NCBI GenBank assembly: GCA_015228995.1
Contig: JADGCM010000012.1
Span: 1-20,999 of the forward strand
DNA length: 20,999 nucleotides
DNA from: Magnetococcales bacterium
GTDB lineage: Bacteria; Pseudomonadota; Magnetococcia; Magnetococcales; JADGCH01
Direction of reading: 5' to 3'
In this document: in pieces, positions 7,887 to 15,720 of the stretch
Position numbering within the stretch: position 1 is the first letter of the stretch
Layout of the letters: each line of letters starts with the position of its first letter
Notes under the pieces: model-generated
The model's database searches: none
What the model was told of the DNA's origin: nothing
What the model saw: only the letters and a program-made list of their open reading frames with translations
Program-made: the position numbers and the translations under genes

Positions 7887-8378
7887 TTATCGGTTATTCG
7901 CTGTCTGCGCTGAATGCTTTTCTAGCGCTTGACGCTGCTGAAACGTACGTCGCATCTGCTCGGGAATAAGCGGTTGACGCGGGGAGTACTCTTTGATTAA
8001 GACCTGTCGCCCAAGCCGGTTGCTGACGTTAACGATAACCGGACCAGCTAAATTGGTTCGCATCTCTTCCGGACGCCCCTCCGGAATGGTCACCAATGTG
8101 AAAATTTCGACGTCCTCGCTGCGTTGTAACATAATTGACTCAGAGTCGGCATCCTGGATGATAAATTCCAGATCCGAGAAAAAGTCAAATGGATTGATAA
8201 CAATAAAGGCTATCTCCGGCTCATCCACAGACTGCAACCAGAAAAACGAAGAGTTCTCTCCGTAGGGGAACAACAAAAAACGTCGACTAAGAGGAAACCC
8301 TAACAACCCCTCATCAAGACGAATTATCTCCGTCTCATCAAACTCTAACGTACCAAACCTTGTACCATGAATGTCCAT
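7887..8378 (-). CDS. fliW: Flagellar assembly factor FliW
   Basis: 163 residues from the chosen start. Family features: TRFGTLEFDETEIIRLDEGLLGFP near the N-terminus, FFWLQSVDEPEIAFIVINPF in the middle, and VTIPEGRPEEMRTNLAGPVIVNVSNRLGRQVL further on; these are the hallmark blocks of FliW. In Bacillus and Campylobacter, FliW binds either flagellin or CsrA and so releases flagellin mRNA from CsrA repression. A longer frame reaches 8426 and would overlap flgL, but ATG at 8376-8378 has GGGAG 5 nt upstream and gives the conserved FliW start, so I use it. No csrA gene lies next to it, unlike in Bacillus. It stands between flgL and a flagellin. Confidence 0.93.
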   Translation of the reverse strand: MDIHGTRFGTLEFDETEIIRLDEGLLGFPLSRRFLLFPYGENSSFFWLQSVDEPEIAFIVINPFDFFSDLEFIIQDADSESIMLQRSEDVEIFTLVTIPEGRPEEMRTNLAGPVIVNVSNRLGRQVLIKEYSPRQPLIPEQMRRTFQQRQALEKHSAQTANNR

Positions 8379-8409
8379 ATTCTCTCCCAACCCTGCCGAT
8401 AAAACCTGT

Positions 8410-9615
8410 TTATTTAAGAAAATCAAGCAGGCTCGTATTTAATACCTGCCGCTCAGTTGCTGTCATATACTGCATAGCCTGCGTCGCCTGTTCCATTCTA
8501 CTAAACACCTCAAACACATCAACGTTGACATTTGTGGCTTTATATTCCTCCAACGCCAGCTGATCGGCATCCAGTGAGTCACGCATCGCCTCCATCTGGG
8601 CGGTTCGCACCCCTGTTACCACTTGCAAATCTGATGCCTGAGATGCTCCCTCCAAAATTTGCCCCAACCAAGCGTTTACCTCGTCACCGTCTTGGCGCAA
8701 CAAGGCCCCGCGTAATCCAGCAGCGACCCCAAACAAATTGACGTTACGTCCCAAAGGACCTTTGCCCTCAATCAATTCAGCACCGGTAATATTGCCGGCA
8801 AACTCTTGTCCACCAGCAATTTGCAAGGTGCGATCCGCAACACCGCCCTTATAAGCCGGAACAATTTCAAAGAAAAATTGATCCCCATCCGTGAACGCAC
8901 CGCCGTCTTCCGGTTTCTCTGATGGCCTCGGCAGTGTCAATGTAATACCGCGACCTATATCCCAGGTACCCTCGCCGTTTTCAACTGGTGTTTGACGCTC
9001 ACCGTCGATAAAGACATCAATGCTGGTTGGACTATGGTAGGTAATTTTAACACTGGCCGGCACCGCCGCTGTTGCGACACTGACGTCAACATTTAGGCCA
9101 CTGGTAGCAACCATGCCCCCCCTACCCTGCTGCCGCATTCTTATCGCCGTTGCCGCGACATTATCGGTACTAAACGGCTGCGCTTGACGCCCGCCGCCAA
9201 ACAAGGAAACACCATCCATTTCCTGGTTAGCTCGCTGCAAAATTTCCTCGTAAGCAGCCTGAGCCCGCTGTGATGCTGCGGTAAAAATTTGAGGAACAGC
9301 ATAATTTTGTGCGCTACCTAGTTGTGAAGCCAACTCCTGCATATCAAGAAATTGGTCGTGTATAACCTGGATATGTTGCTCGGCGAGATCAGTCCTCTGC
9401 GCGGTAAAGTCAGCAGAACGCTTCAGACTTTTGACACCGGCCAACTCCGATCCGGCAACCAAATCACGAAACTGTGATGCCGGTGAATCAGAGGGCCGAT
9501 TGACACTTCGCCCCGACAGCGATTGCTCCTGGGAAGAGCGGATCTCCTGGAATTGGCGCTGTAGGCCAGCTTTACTGGATTGAAACAGCAGTGCCTGCGT
9601 GACGCGCATGACCAT
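8410..9615 (-). CDS. flgL: Hook-filament junction protein FlgL (HAP3)
   Basis: 401 residues. It starts MVMRVTQALLFQSSKAGLQRQFQEI and has SLSGRSVNRPSDSP, the FlgL/flagellin N-terminal signature, then a long middle and a C-terminal helix (EEYKATNVNVDVFEVFSRMEQATQAMQYMTATERQVLNTSLLDFL) typical of FlgL. The exported protein joins the hook to the filament above FlgK. Only 2 bp separate its first ATG from the flgK stop, so the two are translationally coupled. A second in-frame ATG lies two codons in; GGGGGT sits 6 nt before the first. Length is in the upper range for FlgL; the middle part (about 150-290) is an expanded variable domain. Confidence 0.93.
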   Translation of the reverse strand: MVMRVTQALLFQSSKAGLQRQFQEIRSSQEQSLSGRSVNRPSDSPASQFRDLVAGSELAGVKSLKRSADFTAQRTDLAEQHIQVIHDQFLDMQELASQLGSAQNYAVPQIFTAASQRAQAAYEEILQRANQEMDGVSLFGGGRQAQPFSTDNVAATAIRMRQQGRGGMVATSGLNVDVSVATAAVPASVKITYHSPTSIDVFIDGERQTPVENGEGTWDIGRGITLTLPRPSEKPEDGGAFTDGDQFFFEIVPAYKGGVADRTLQIAGGQEFAGNITGAELIEGKGPLGRNVNLFGVAAGLRGALLRQDGDEVNAWLGQILEGASQASDLQVVTGVRTAQMEAMRDSLDADQLALEEYKATNVNVDVFEVFSRMEQATQAMQYMTATERQVLNTSLLDFLK

Positions 9616-9617
9616 CG

Positions 9618-11405
9618 CTATACCCCCATCGATAGGATAGACTTAAACAATTCGTCCGCCACAGAGACCATGCGACTGGAAGCCTGAAACGCACGCTGAA
9701 ACTTGACCATATCCGTTAATTCCTCATCAAGGGAAACGCCGGAAACTGACTCTCGGTTGTCAGACAAAAATTGCTGCGCTGTTCTTTGGGTCGTCAACGC
9801 ATCTTGGTTGCGTTGCTGTATGGAACCAACCTGACTGACCAGAGTCGCATAATGGGAGGCAAAGGTTGCTCGCTCTCCAAGCAAATTGATCCTCTGACTA
9901 CGCAAAGCGGCCAATGCGACCATGCCACTGTTGTTGCTATCATCAAAGCGGACATTGCCGCTGCTATCCGTTCTGATCCGTGCCGTCGCCAGTCTCCCCG
10001 GGTCACCACCTTTTTCAACCAGCAGCTCCGGATTAACAGCCATATTCGCAGCGTTGCTACCAGAAAACAGTGTCCCAACCCCCAGTGCTGTCAAGACGCC
10101 ACTGGTGTCGGAAAAAACAGCAAACCGGTCTGCCTCCCCGGCATCAATAACCAACTGACCATTGTTCTCTCTAGCTGTTATACCCGAGCCACTGCCATTA
10201 ATCTCATCAATCAGCCCCCGCAACGTGGTCTCACCCGTTATGGATATGGTCCGTGACCCGGTCCTATTGAGGTTATTGACATCGGAACCGTAGGCAAACA
10301 CAATCTCACGTGGGGCAACGGCACCATCTGGAGAAACAATTTCGTCGGTCCGGATAGAAGCTCCGAATATATCCCTTAGGGGCACGTCTGGATTGACTTG
10401 GGTCGTAGCCGTCAATCTCTGGTTCATGCTATGACCTACAGACTGAGCGTAAACCGCATTGACCTGCTGACGAAATTCACTGGTCAGTTGTTCAAACTGG
10501 CTAATTAAGCCCCGATCTCCTCCAAGAATTTCATCACGGACTTCCAATAACCCCTTCAACGCCCCACTGCGAATTTGAGTCGTTATGTCTACATCAATAT
10601 TACCATCGACAACAATCGCAGAGGGCATCTCCCCACTACTCGCACGACCACGCCCCAACTGCGCGACATAATCGTGGTCTAACAACAACTGGCCAGCCAA
10701 CGTCACAATGGTCACACCAGCGTCTGGCTGCTCAATTGATTGTATATCAATCAATTCATTTAGTTCTTGCAACAATCCTGTACGCTGGTCAGCGAGATCC
10801 AATGCCGCATCTCCACCTCTGTTGCCAGCACTCTGCCGAACAATAAGGGTATTAATTTCCTGTAGACTTCTTAACTTGGTATTGATATCTCCAATTACCC
10901 CAGTGATTTCCTGGTCAACCGGAACGGCAATATCCTCCAATGTGCGCGACATCTGGTTGACAGTATTAGCCAAACCTTGTGACCGAGACACTACCTGGAT
11001 ACGTGCAGCAGGATTGCTCGGATTGGAAACAGCATCATCAACTGCATCAAAAAACGCGTTAAAACGATCGGATAAGCCATCACCATCAATCTCGTTAAAA
11101 TTATTCTCGATAACTGTCATAAAGCGATCACGGGCGGCAAGCCGACCAATATCGCCCGACCCCATACGCAGACGCCTCTCCAGTAAATCATCCACTTGAT
11201 GACCAACACGGGCAATCTGGACGCCATCACCGCTGGATGTTTGCAGTCCGGACATAACAATACCCGGATTGGCCTCCAGGGAGATTGTCTGCCTGGAATA
11301 ACCTTTGGTGTTAACATTGGCAATATTGTGAGAAATAACCTTCATCGCCCCCTGGCTGGCAAATAGTCCAAGTTTCGATGAATTCAAGACGTCTGAAATG
11401 GCCAT
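9618..11405 (-). CDS. flgK: Hook-filament junction protein FlgK (HAP1)
   Basis: 595 residues. The N-terminal rod-type motif (LGLFASQGAMKVISHNIANVNTKGYSRQTISL) and the C-terminal block (VSLDEELTDMVKFQRAFQASSRMVSVADELFKSIL) are diagnostic of FlgK. Between them are a helical region with VNQMSRTLEDIAVPVDQEI and a beta-rich variable portion. FlgK is the first junction protein placed on the finished hook. GGGAAGG lies about 7 nt before the ATG. This is the first gene of the long minus-strand block, and the sigma-54-like site at 11469..11486 lies about 55 nt before its predicted mRNA start-to-ATG distance, so flgK is probably the promoter-proximal gene. Confidence 0.95.
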   Translation of the reverse strand: MAISDVLNSSKLGLFASQGAMKVISHNIANVNTKGYSRQTISLEANPGIVMSGLQTSSGDGVQIARVGHQVDDLLERRLRMGSGDIGRLAARDRFMTVIENNFNEIDGDGLSDRFNAFFDAVDDAVSNPSNPAARIQVVSRSQGLANTVNQMSRTLEDIAVPVDQEITGVIGDINTKLRSLQEINTLIVRQSAGNRGGDAALDLADQRTGLLQELNELIDIQSIEQPDAGVTIVTLAGQLLLDHDYVAQLGRGRASSGEMPSAIVVDGNIDVDITTQIRSGALKGLLEVRDEILGGDRGLISQFEQLTSEFRQQVNAVYAQSVGHSMNQRLTATTQVNPDVPLRDIFGASIRTDEIVSPDGAVAPREIVFAYGSDVNNLNRTGSRTISITGETTLRGLIDEINGSGSGITARENNGQLVIDAGEADRFAVFSDTSGVLTALGVGTLFSGSNAANMAVNPELLVEKGGDPGRLATARIRTDSSGNVRFDDSNNSGMVALAALRSQRINLLGERATFASHYATLVSQVGSIQQRNQDALTTQRTAQQFLSDNRESVSGVSLDEELTDMVKFQRAFQASSRMVSVADELFKSILSMGV

Positions 11406-11468
11406 AAACTACCTTCCCACCACCATAGCTCGCGACTAACCTTTAGGCACCTTTTGTTTTGAAATTTT

Positions 11469-11486
11469 AAGCATGATACATGCCAA
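11469..11486 (-). promoter_or_regulatory. Sigma-54-like promoter of the flgK block
   Basis: On the minus strand the site reads TTGGCATGTATCATGCTT. It has the invariant GG (-24) and GC (-12) with exactly 10 nt between them, close to TGGCAC-N5-TTGC. Predicted transcription start is near 11459, leaving a leader of about 54 nt before the flgK ATG. Sigma-54 control of flagellar genes is common in proteobacteria with polar flagella. No matching enhancer-binding site was identified. Confidence 0.6.
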
Positions 11487-11680
11487 ATCACTTTAAGTAT
11501 GGGCTTCAGCAGCCAACAACCACAGTATCCCAACCGTACCGCCAACCGAATGTCAGCTTGGGTTAGGCGTATGCGACTGAATGGCCAACTCGCGACAATA
11601 GTCATTGACGTTTATGGTTGCTGCCGTTACCGTAGCGGTCGGCAAATGTTGCCCTCTCAACCGGATCAGGTAATTTCGTT

Positions 11681-12481
11681 ATGACTCCTTCTCCCCAACT
11701 TAATTTGGCTATCCGCGCTGCCCGAGAGGCCGGCACGATTGCTCTGCAGCAGTTTGACCGCCATGATCGCCTCACAATCGAGGAAAAAGGTCGATCTGAC
11801 TTGGTATCAGAGGCAGACCGGCTGGTTGAGAAGGAAATTTTGTTCCATTTGCGTAAAGGTTATCCGCAGTGGGACATTGTTTCGGAGGAGAGCAGGCCCA
11901 AACGCCAGCAACGCTCAGAGTGGTGTTGGATCATCGACCCCATTGATGGTACTACCAATTTTGTCCGTGGTGTGCCTCATTTCGCTATTTCAATTGCTTT
12001 GATGTATGGGCAGGAGGTTGTGACCGGCGTGGTCTATCATCCGGTCAGCGGCGAGTTGTTCGTGGCAGAAAGGGGATGTGGCGCTTTTCTTGGTAATCAT
12101 CGTATGCGAGTCAGCAAGACGGAGCGGCTGCAACAAGCTCTGCTGTGTACCGGATTCCCCGTGCGACAGCCGCAACAACTACCATCCTATCTAGCAGCAT
12201 TCAACGCCCTGTTGCCCTTGTGCCACGACATACGCCGAACCGGTAGTGCCGCTCTCGACCTTGCCTACACCGCTGCTGGGCGTTTTGACGCATTTTGGGA
12301 AATGGGGCTAGCCTCTTGGGACATAGCGGCGGGCGCCCTGCTGGTACGCGAAGCGGGCGGTATTGTCAGCGACTTTGAGGGAAAAAACGACTTTATGCGC
12401 TCCGGCGCCATCGTCGCCGGCAATCCGGTGATCCAAGGGCAATTGCGCGGCTACGTGGCCCCGGCATCAGTCCAGATATAG
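11681..12481 (+). CDS. suhB: Inositol-1-monophosphatase family protein (SuhB-like)
   Basis: 266 residues, the only plus-strand gene. The metal-dependent phosphatase motifs are complete: SEES at 68-71, DPIDGTTNF at 86-94 and WDIAAG at 213-218, giving Glu69/70, Asp86, Asp89 and Asp214 as likely metal ligands. The family hydrolyses inositol monophosphate and related sugar phosphates with Mg2+; E. coli SuhB also works with Nus factors in rRNA antitermination. Only a weak SD (CAGG) precedes the ATG. A poor sigma-70-like pair (TTGACG at 11605, 17-bp spacer, TACCGT) is the best promoter I see. Its stop lies 2 bp from that of the convergent flagellin-like gene. It interrupts the flagellar locus on the other strand and need not be functionally linked. 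Confidence 0.9.
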   Translation: MTPSPQLNLAIRAAREAGTIALQQFDRHDRLTIEEKGRSDLVSEADRLVEKEILFHLRKGYPQWDIVSEESRPKRQQRSEWCWIIDPIDGTTNFVRGVPHFAISIALMYGQEVVTGVVYHPVSGELFVAERGCGAFLGNHRMRVSKTERLQQALLCTGFPVRQPQQLPSYLAAFNALLPLCHDIRRTGSAALDLAYTAAGRFDAFWEMGLASWDIAAGALLVREAGGIVSDFEGKNDFMRSGAIVAGNPVIQGQLRGYVAPASVQI

Positions 12482-12483
12482 CA

Positions 12484-13305
12484 TCAGTCCAATAATTGAA
12501 CAACAAGCTGGGCAGGCTGGTTGGCCTGCGCCTGAATAGCGGTACCAATTTGATTGAGGATGCTATAGCGGGCCGTTGCCGACGTCGATGCGGCAGCCAC
12601 AGTGTCGTCGTGACGAGAACGGGCCGAGGCAACGTTCTCAGATACTGTCATAAGACTGGACAGCACCCGCTCAAACCGGTTTTGTATTTCCTGCATCTTT
12701 TGGCGTATTTCAGCCATGCGCGACAGAGCCGCGTCGATACGCTGCACGAAGGTATCGCCATCCTCCTCTGGAGCCTCCATTTCCGTGTTGGCAGACTGCA
12801 GACCCAGTTCGGCAACATCGACCCAACCGATCTGTGCCATGGCATCGCGCCCCAACGACTCACCTGCCATGTCAACCCGAGCATGGTCCACAATCTGTTG
12901 CAGACCATCCGCCAACTGTGGCAGACCGTTAATACCGTTGAAACGGGCCTCCTGAGAAACACGCCCCAACTCGGCAAGCAACTGGCGGAAGGTCTCCCCC
13001 TTTTCCTGACCACTGACCAACAACTCACGTAATCGATTTAATATACCAAGCGAGTCCGCTGTAGCCGCATCGACCACATGAGCTATGGAAAGGCCGTCGT
13101 TAATGTCACGCAAAGCCTGATTTCTCAACCGAATCTCGGCGTAAACGCCGGCCACCAAGCTCTGACCCGGTCCGCTATCGTCTACCACGCTCGCACGCGC
13201 CTCAGCAGACAAGCGGCGGAAAGACTGATCTAAGGCGCTATTAGAGCGCCCCAAACGCCTCTGGGCAAAGATAGCCGCAACATTAGTTTGAATTGAAAGA
13301 GCCAT
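12484..13305 (-). CDS. Highly divergent flagellin-like protein
   Basis: 273 residues, the same length as a filament flagellin. The flagellin outline is kept: SIQTNVAAIFAQRRLGRSNSALDQSFRRLS at the start, LRDINDGLSIAHV, NRLRELLV, FNGINGL, and QIGTAIQAQANQPAQLVVQLLD at the end. The most conserved segments are changed, however: the usual LRINxAxDDAAG reads ARASVVDDSGPG, and ARSRIxDADIAxET reads ARSRHDDTVAAASTS. The central part is acidic (NTEMEAPEEDGD) and lacks the ITIGAATAA segment of the array. The frame is intact and has a good SD (GGAGG 6 nt upstream). It is 98 bp after another flagellin. It may be a minor or special-position filament protein, or a regulator-like paralogue; it is unlikely to be a bulk subunit. 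Confidence 0.85.
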   Translation of the reverse strand: MALSIQTNVAAIFAQRRLGRSNSALDQSFRRLSAEARASVVDDSGPGQSLVAGVYAEIRLRNQALRDINDGLSIAHVVDAATADSLGILNRLRELLVSGQEKGETFRQLLAELGRVSQEARFNGINGLPQLADGLQQIVDHARVDMAGESLGRDAMAQIGWVDVAELGLQSANTEMEAPEEDGDTFVQRIDAALSRMAEIRQKMQEIQNRFERVLSSLMTVSENVASARSRHDDTVAAASTSATARYSILNQIGTAIQAQANQPAQLVVQLLD

Positions 13306-13333
13306 CCCCTTCCTCCATACAGGTCAATGGCAC

Positions 13334-13369
13334 CGGTGCGACGCCCGCTCTCGCAGCAGCCCCGCACCG
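13334..13369 (-). repeat. GC-rich inverted repeat in the flagellin-to-flagellin spacer
   Basis: CGGTGCG (13334-13340) and CGCACCG (13363-13369) form a 7-bp stem enclosing a GC-rich loop. It lies in the 98-bp spacer between the 285-residue flagellin and the divergent flagellin-like gene. No T-run follows on the minus strand, so it is not a convincing intrinsic terminator; it may act in mRNA processing or stability. Confidence 0.4.
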
Positions 13370-13403
13370 ATAAAGCGAATTATCAGAACCAAATAGGCAG
13401 AAC

Positions 13404-14261
13404 CTACTTCAACAATTGCAGCGCCAACAAAGGCTGCTGATTGGCCTGGGCCAACACCGCCATGCCGGCCTGCTGCAAAATAGCGTTGCGCGTCAGATTG
13501 GCCGTCTCTGTAGCAATATCGGCATCGATGATGCGCGATTGCGCCGCAGCAATTCCCTCCGACATGTTGGTCAGATTGTTCATCACCGCCTGGAAGCGGT
13601 TCTGCAACGCACCTAGCTTGGTCCGGATGGTGCCAATGCTGTTGACCGCATTGTCAATCTTCGTCAACTGTTGAGCGACGCCACTGGCACTGTTGCCGGT
13701 GATCAGGATACTGGCCACCCCTGCCGTTGTCGCCAACCCGAGGCCAGAGGCCTTGGCATTCAGGATCGAGATCGTTACTGCGTGCAAACCGGCCGCGTTA
13801 TAATCGGCCCCGACCTGTATCTTCTTGCCCGCCGAGTAAGTACCATCCAACAGTGAAACACCATTGAAGTTGGTCGTCTTCGCAATACGGTCAATTTCAG
13901 AGATCAGTTGGTTGACCTCAACCTGGATATTAGCCCGGTCGGTCGAGGTGTAACTATCGTTGGCAGCCTGAGTCGTCAGCTCGCGAATACGCTGCAGCGA
14001 AGTTGAGGTCTCCAACAGAGCCCCATCCGCCACCTGCAACAACGACACGGCATCGTTGCTATTACGGACAGCTTGGTTAAAACTGCGGATCTGCCCGCCC
14101 ATCTTGCTCGCGATCGATAACCCTGCCGCATCGTCGGAGGCGCTTTTAACCCGCTGCCCAGATGCCAACCGCTCAAAGGTCTTTCCCAACGCCGTCGTCG
14201 ACTGGCTGATGTAACGCATCGCTGCAGAAGCAGACGTGTTGGTATTAATGGATAAAGCCAT
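13404..14261 (-). CDS. Flagellin (285 residues, sigma-28 type promoter)
   Basis: D0/D1 regions are canonical: NTNTSASAAMRYISQSTTALGKTFERLASGQRVKSASDDAAG at the start and AAQSRIIDADIATETANLTRNAILQQAGMAVLAQANQQPLLALQLLK at the end. The middle (about 140-195) differs from the array: GTYSAGKKIQVGADYNAAGLHAVTISILNAKASGLGLATTAGVASILITG. It begins ASAAMRYIS where array members have PSIQSQKYL. GGAGG is 7-8 nt upstream of the ATG. It is the only flagellin here with a recognisable sigma-28 promoter of its own, about 230 nt upstream, and its leader carries a diverged copy of the pseudoknot. It may be transcribed with the divergent flagellin-like gene downstream. Confidence 0.93.
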   Translation of the reverse strand: MALSINTNTSASAAMRYISQSTTALGKTFERLASGQRVKSASDDAAGLSIASKMGGQIRSFNQAVRNSNDAVSLLQVADGALLETSTSLQRIRELTTQAANDSYTSTDRANIQVEVNQLISEIDRIAKTTNFNGVSLLDGTYSAGKKIQVGADYNAAGLHAVTISILNAKASGLGLATTAGVASILITGNSASGVAQQLTKIDNAVNSIGTIRTKLGALQNRFQAVMNNLTNMSEGIAAAQSRIIDADIATETANLTRNAILQQAGMAVLAQANQQPLLALQLLK

Positions 14262-14490
14262 TCTCTTCCCTCCTCATAGGATTCCACATACACATAATCA
14301 ATGCTGTTCCCATCCTTGGGTGGAGGTGAGTTGATCATTTTAACGGGCCAACCCTAACCCGTCCACAAAACCATCCAATTCAATCGATTTTGCAACCTAA
14401 TCGCTTTTATCAAACTCCCTGACAGCCCCCTTCGTCTATTGATCTAGGAACAAATCAACCTTGAAAAATCAAGAAAGGAAAAAAGCAACT
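14262..14490 (-). promoter_or_regulatory. Long leader of the 285-residue flagellin with pseudoknot
   Basis: From the predicted sigma-28 start the leader is about 230 nt. At 14328..14362, read on the minus strand, ACGGG pairs with CCCGT (stem 1); the loop GGGTTG can pair with CAACTC at 14328-14333 (stem 2) across the 9-nt loop TAAAATGAT. Relative to the array copies, the outermost stem-1 pair C-G has become A-T, which keeps pairing. Next comes CCC-AAGGAT-GGG (14309-14320), a short hairpin whose loop resembles the CsrA consensus CARGGAUG. TCCT-ATG-AGGA then lies at the SD. The rest of the leader shows nothing I can name. Confidence 0.6.
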
Positions 14491-14497
14491 ACCTCTC

Positions 14498-14524
14498 TTA
14501 TCGGCAAACGTAAAACGTAGTTGA
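14498..14524 (-). promoter_or_regulatory. Sigma-28 (FliA) promoter for flagellin 13404..14261
   Basis: The -10 element GCCGATAA (14498-14505, minus strand) matches the FliA consensus exactly. Eleven bases upstream is TCAACTAC (14517-14524), a partial match to the TAAAGTTT/TCAAG-type -35. The spacing is correct. Transcription should start near 14491. This is class-III flagellar control, as expected for a filament gene. No similar site was found before the other flagellins. Confidence 0.7.
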
Positions 14525-14587
14525 GAAAAATGTATCATAGCGCCACCTAGGCAGGATAAAATCAACTAAGGGCAACAACGGTTCAGT

Positions 14588-14618
14588 TTATCCCCACCCA
14601 CTACACGGGTGGGGATAA
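14588..14618 (-). terminator. Strong 12-bp hairpin downstream of flagellin 14671..15504
   Basis: TTATCCCCACCC (14588-14599) and GGGTGGGGATAA (14607-14618) form a perfect 12-bp stem with a 7-nt loop. It lies about 53 nt past the stop of the upstream flagellin and before the next sigma-28 promoter, a good place for a transcription end. No U-tract follows, so it may be a Rho-assisted stop or a 3'-end stabiliser. Confidence 0.5.
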
Positions 14619-14670
14619 CCAGACCGGAACAGAGATTTCAGAACGAGTTAAGGTTTAAGAAGTGGAGTTT

Positions 14671-15504
14671 TTACCTCCCCAACAACAGCAACGCAATCTG
14701 CGGTTGCTGATTAGCCTGCGCCAACATCGCCGTACCTGCCTGTTGCAAGATGTTATTGCGCGTCAAGGCTGCCGTCTCAGTAGCGATGTCGGCATCCATA
14801 ATCCGAGACCGCGCCGATGAGATTCCTTCGGACATGGTCGTTAGATTAGAGATAACAGCATAGAAACGATTCTGAGTGGCACCCAGATTGGCTCTCAACG
14901 CCGCAACGCTGCTGATAGCCGTATCAACATTAGCAATGAGCGCTGTAATGGCCGAAGCCGTGGCGCCGCTGATGGTATTCGACAAAGCGGTGATACCAAT
15001 ACCGGCCGCCGTTGCCGTACCAATGGTCAAGCTCACCTGCTGGGTGTTATAAGCCCCAACCTGAAACTTTTTGGCCGAATAAGTGCCATCCAACAAATTT
15101 TGCTTGTTAAAGCTAGTCTGAGAGGCAATACGCTGAACTTCGCTGATCAGCTGATTAACCTCTTTTTGGATGTCGGAACGATCCGTACTGGTGTAGGTGT
15201 CACTGGCCGCCTGCACCGTCAACTCACGAATGCGTTGCAAAGCCCCGTTGGTCTCCTCCAAGGAACTGTCAGCAATCTGTATCAATGACACCGCATCGTT
15301 GCTATTACGAATGGCCTGACCAAGACCACGCGTCTGGGCCGCCATGCGTGTACCGATCGACAATCCAGCCGAGTCATCTGCGGCATGGTTGATGCGCAGT
15401 CCAGAAGAAAGCTGTTCAAAGGTCTTCCCCAACGCTGTTGACGAGCGTTCCAGGTGCTTTTGCGCCTGTAAAGAGGCCATATTAGTGTTTAAGATGATGG
15501 CCAT
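14671..15504 (-). CDS. Flagellin (array member, 277 residues)
   Basis: It begins IILNTNMASLQAQKHLERSSTALGKTFEQLSSGLRINHAADDSAG and ends ARSRIMDADIATETAALTRNNILQQAGTAMLAQANQQPQIALLLLGR. It is the most diverged of the six pseudoknot-type array members: ASLQAQKHLERS instead of PSIQSQKYLxRS, AAQTRGLGQ, and LLLLGR rather than LQLLK/R at the end. It has the short central segment ITIGTATAAGIGITALSNTISGATASA that marks the array, so it consists of D0/D1 with almost no outer domain. AAGGAGG lies 7 nt before the ATG. Spacer to the next gene upstream is 216 bp and holds three structured elements. Confidence 0.95.
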   Translation of the reverse strand: MAIILNTNMASLQAQKHLERSSTALGKTFEQLSSGLRINHAADDSAGLSIGTRMAAQTRGLGQAIRNSNDAVSLIQIADSSLEETNGALQRIRELTVQAASDTYTSTDRSDIQKEVNQLISEVQRIASQTSFNKQNLLDGTYSAKKFQVGAYNTQQVSLTIGTATAAGIGITALSNTISGATASAITALIANVDTAISSVAALRANLGATQNRFYAVISNLTTMSEGISSARSRIMDADIATETAALTRNNILQQAGTAMLAQANQQPQIALLLLGR

Positions 15505-15520
15505 AGTTGGTCCTCCTTGT

Positions 15521-15538
15521 TATCGCACTCCTGCGATA
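15521..15538 (-). promoter_or_regulatory. SD-proximal GGAG-loop hairpin, flagellin 14671..15504
   Basis: On the minus strand TATCGCA-GGAG-TGCGATA forms a 7-bp stem with GGAG as tetraloop, immediately before AACAAGGAGG (the SD). A GGA in a hairpin loop next to a GGA-containing SD is the classic arrangement of a CsrA/RsmA target. Confidence 0.55.
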
Positions 15539-15583
15539 TGAATCATTTGATCATTAACCCTCTATTGGTAGATTCATTCCCTA

Positions 15584-15643
15584 AGACCCGTCCCTGGGTC
15601 TATCCCTATGAGTTGTTCATTTTACCGGGGCAACTCGACCCGG
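15584..15643 (-). promoter_or_regulatory. Leader pseudoknot plus hairpin, flagellin 14671..15504
   Basis: Minus strand: CCGGG/CCCGG stem 1 with GAGTTG in its loop, then TAAAATGAA, then CAACTC, which pairs fully with GAGTTG. A second hairpin follows, AGACCC-AGGGAC-GGGTCT, with GGA in its loop. It lies 77 nt after the upstream flagellin stop. Confidence 0.6.
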
Positions 15644-15657
15644 ATTATCTCCTCTTC

Positions 15658-15695
15658 ACCCCTACCCCTCTCCCACAAGGGGAGAGGGGTGAGGT
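15658..15695. repeat. REP-like palindrome
   Basis: CCCCTCTCCC (15665-15674), a short ACAAG loop and GGGAGAGGGG (15680-15689) form a perfect 10-bp stem, flanked by CACCCCTA and TGAGG. The same unit recurs at four other places in this window, always between flagellins. Confidence 0.65.
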
Positions 15696-15720
15696 CTAAA
15701 CTGGTGAGGTGCTCAAACCA

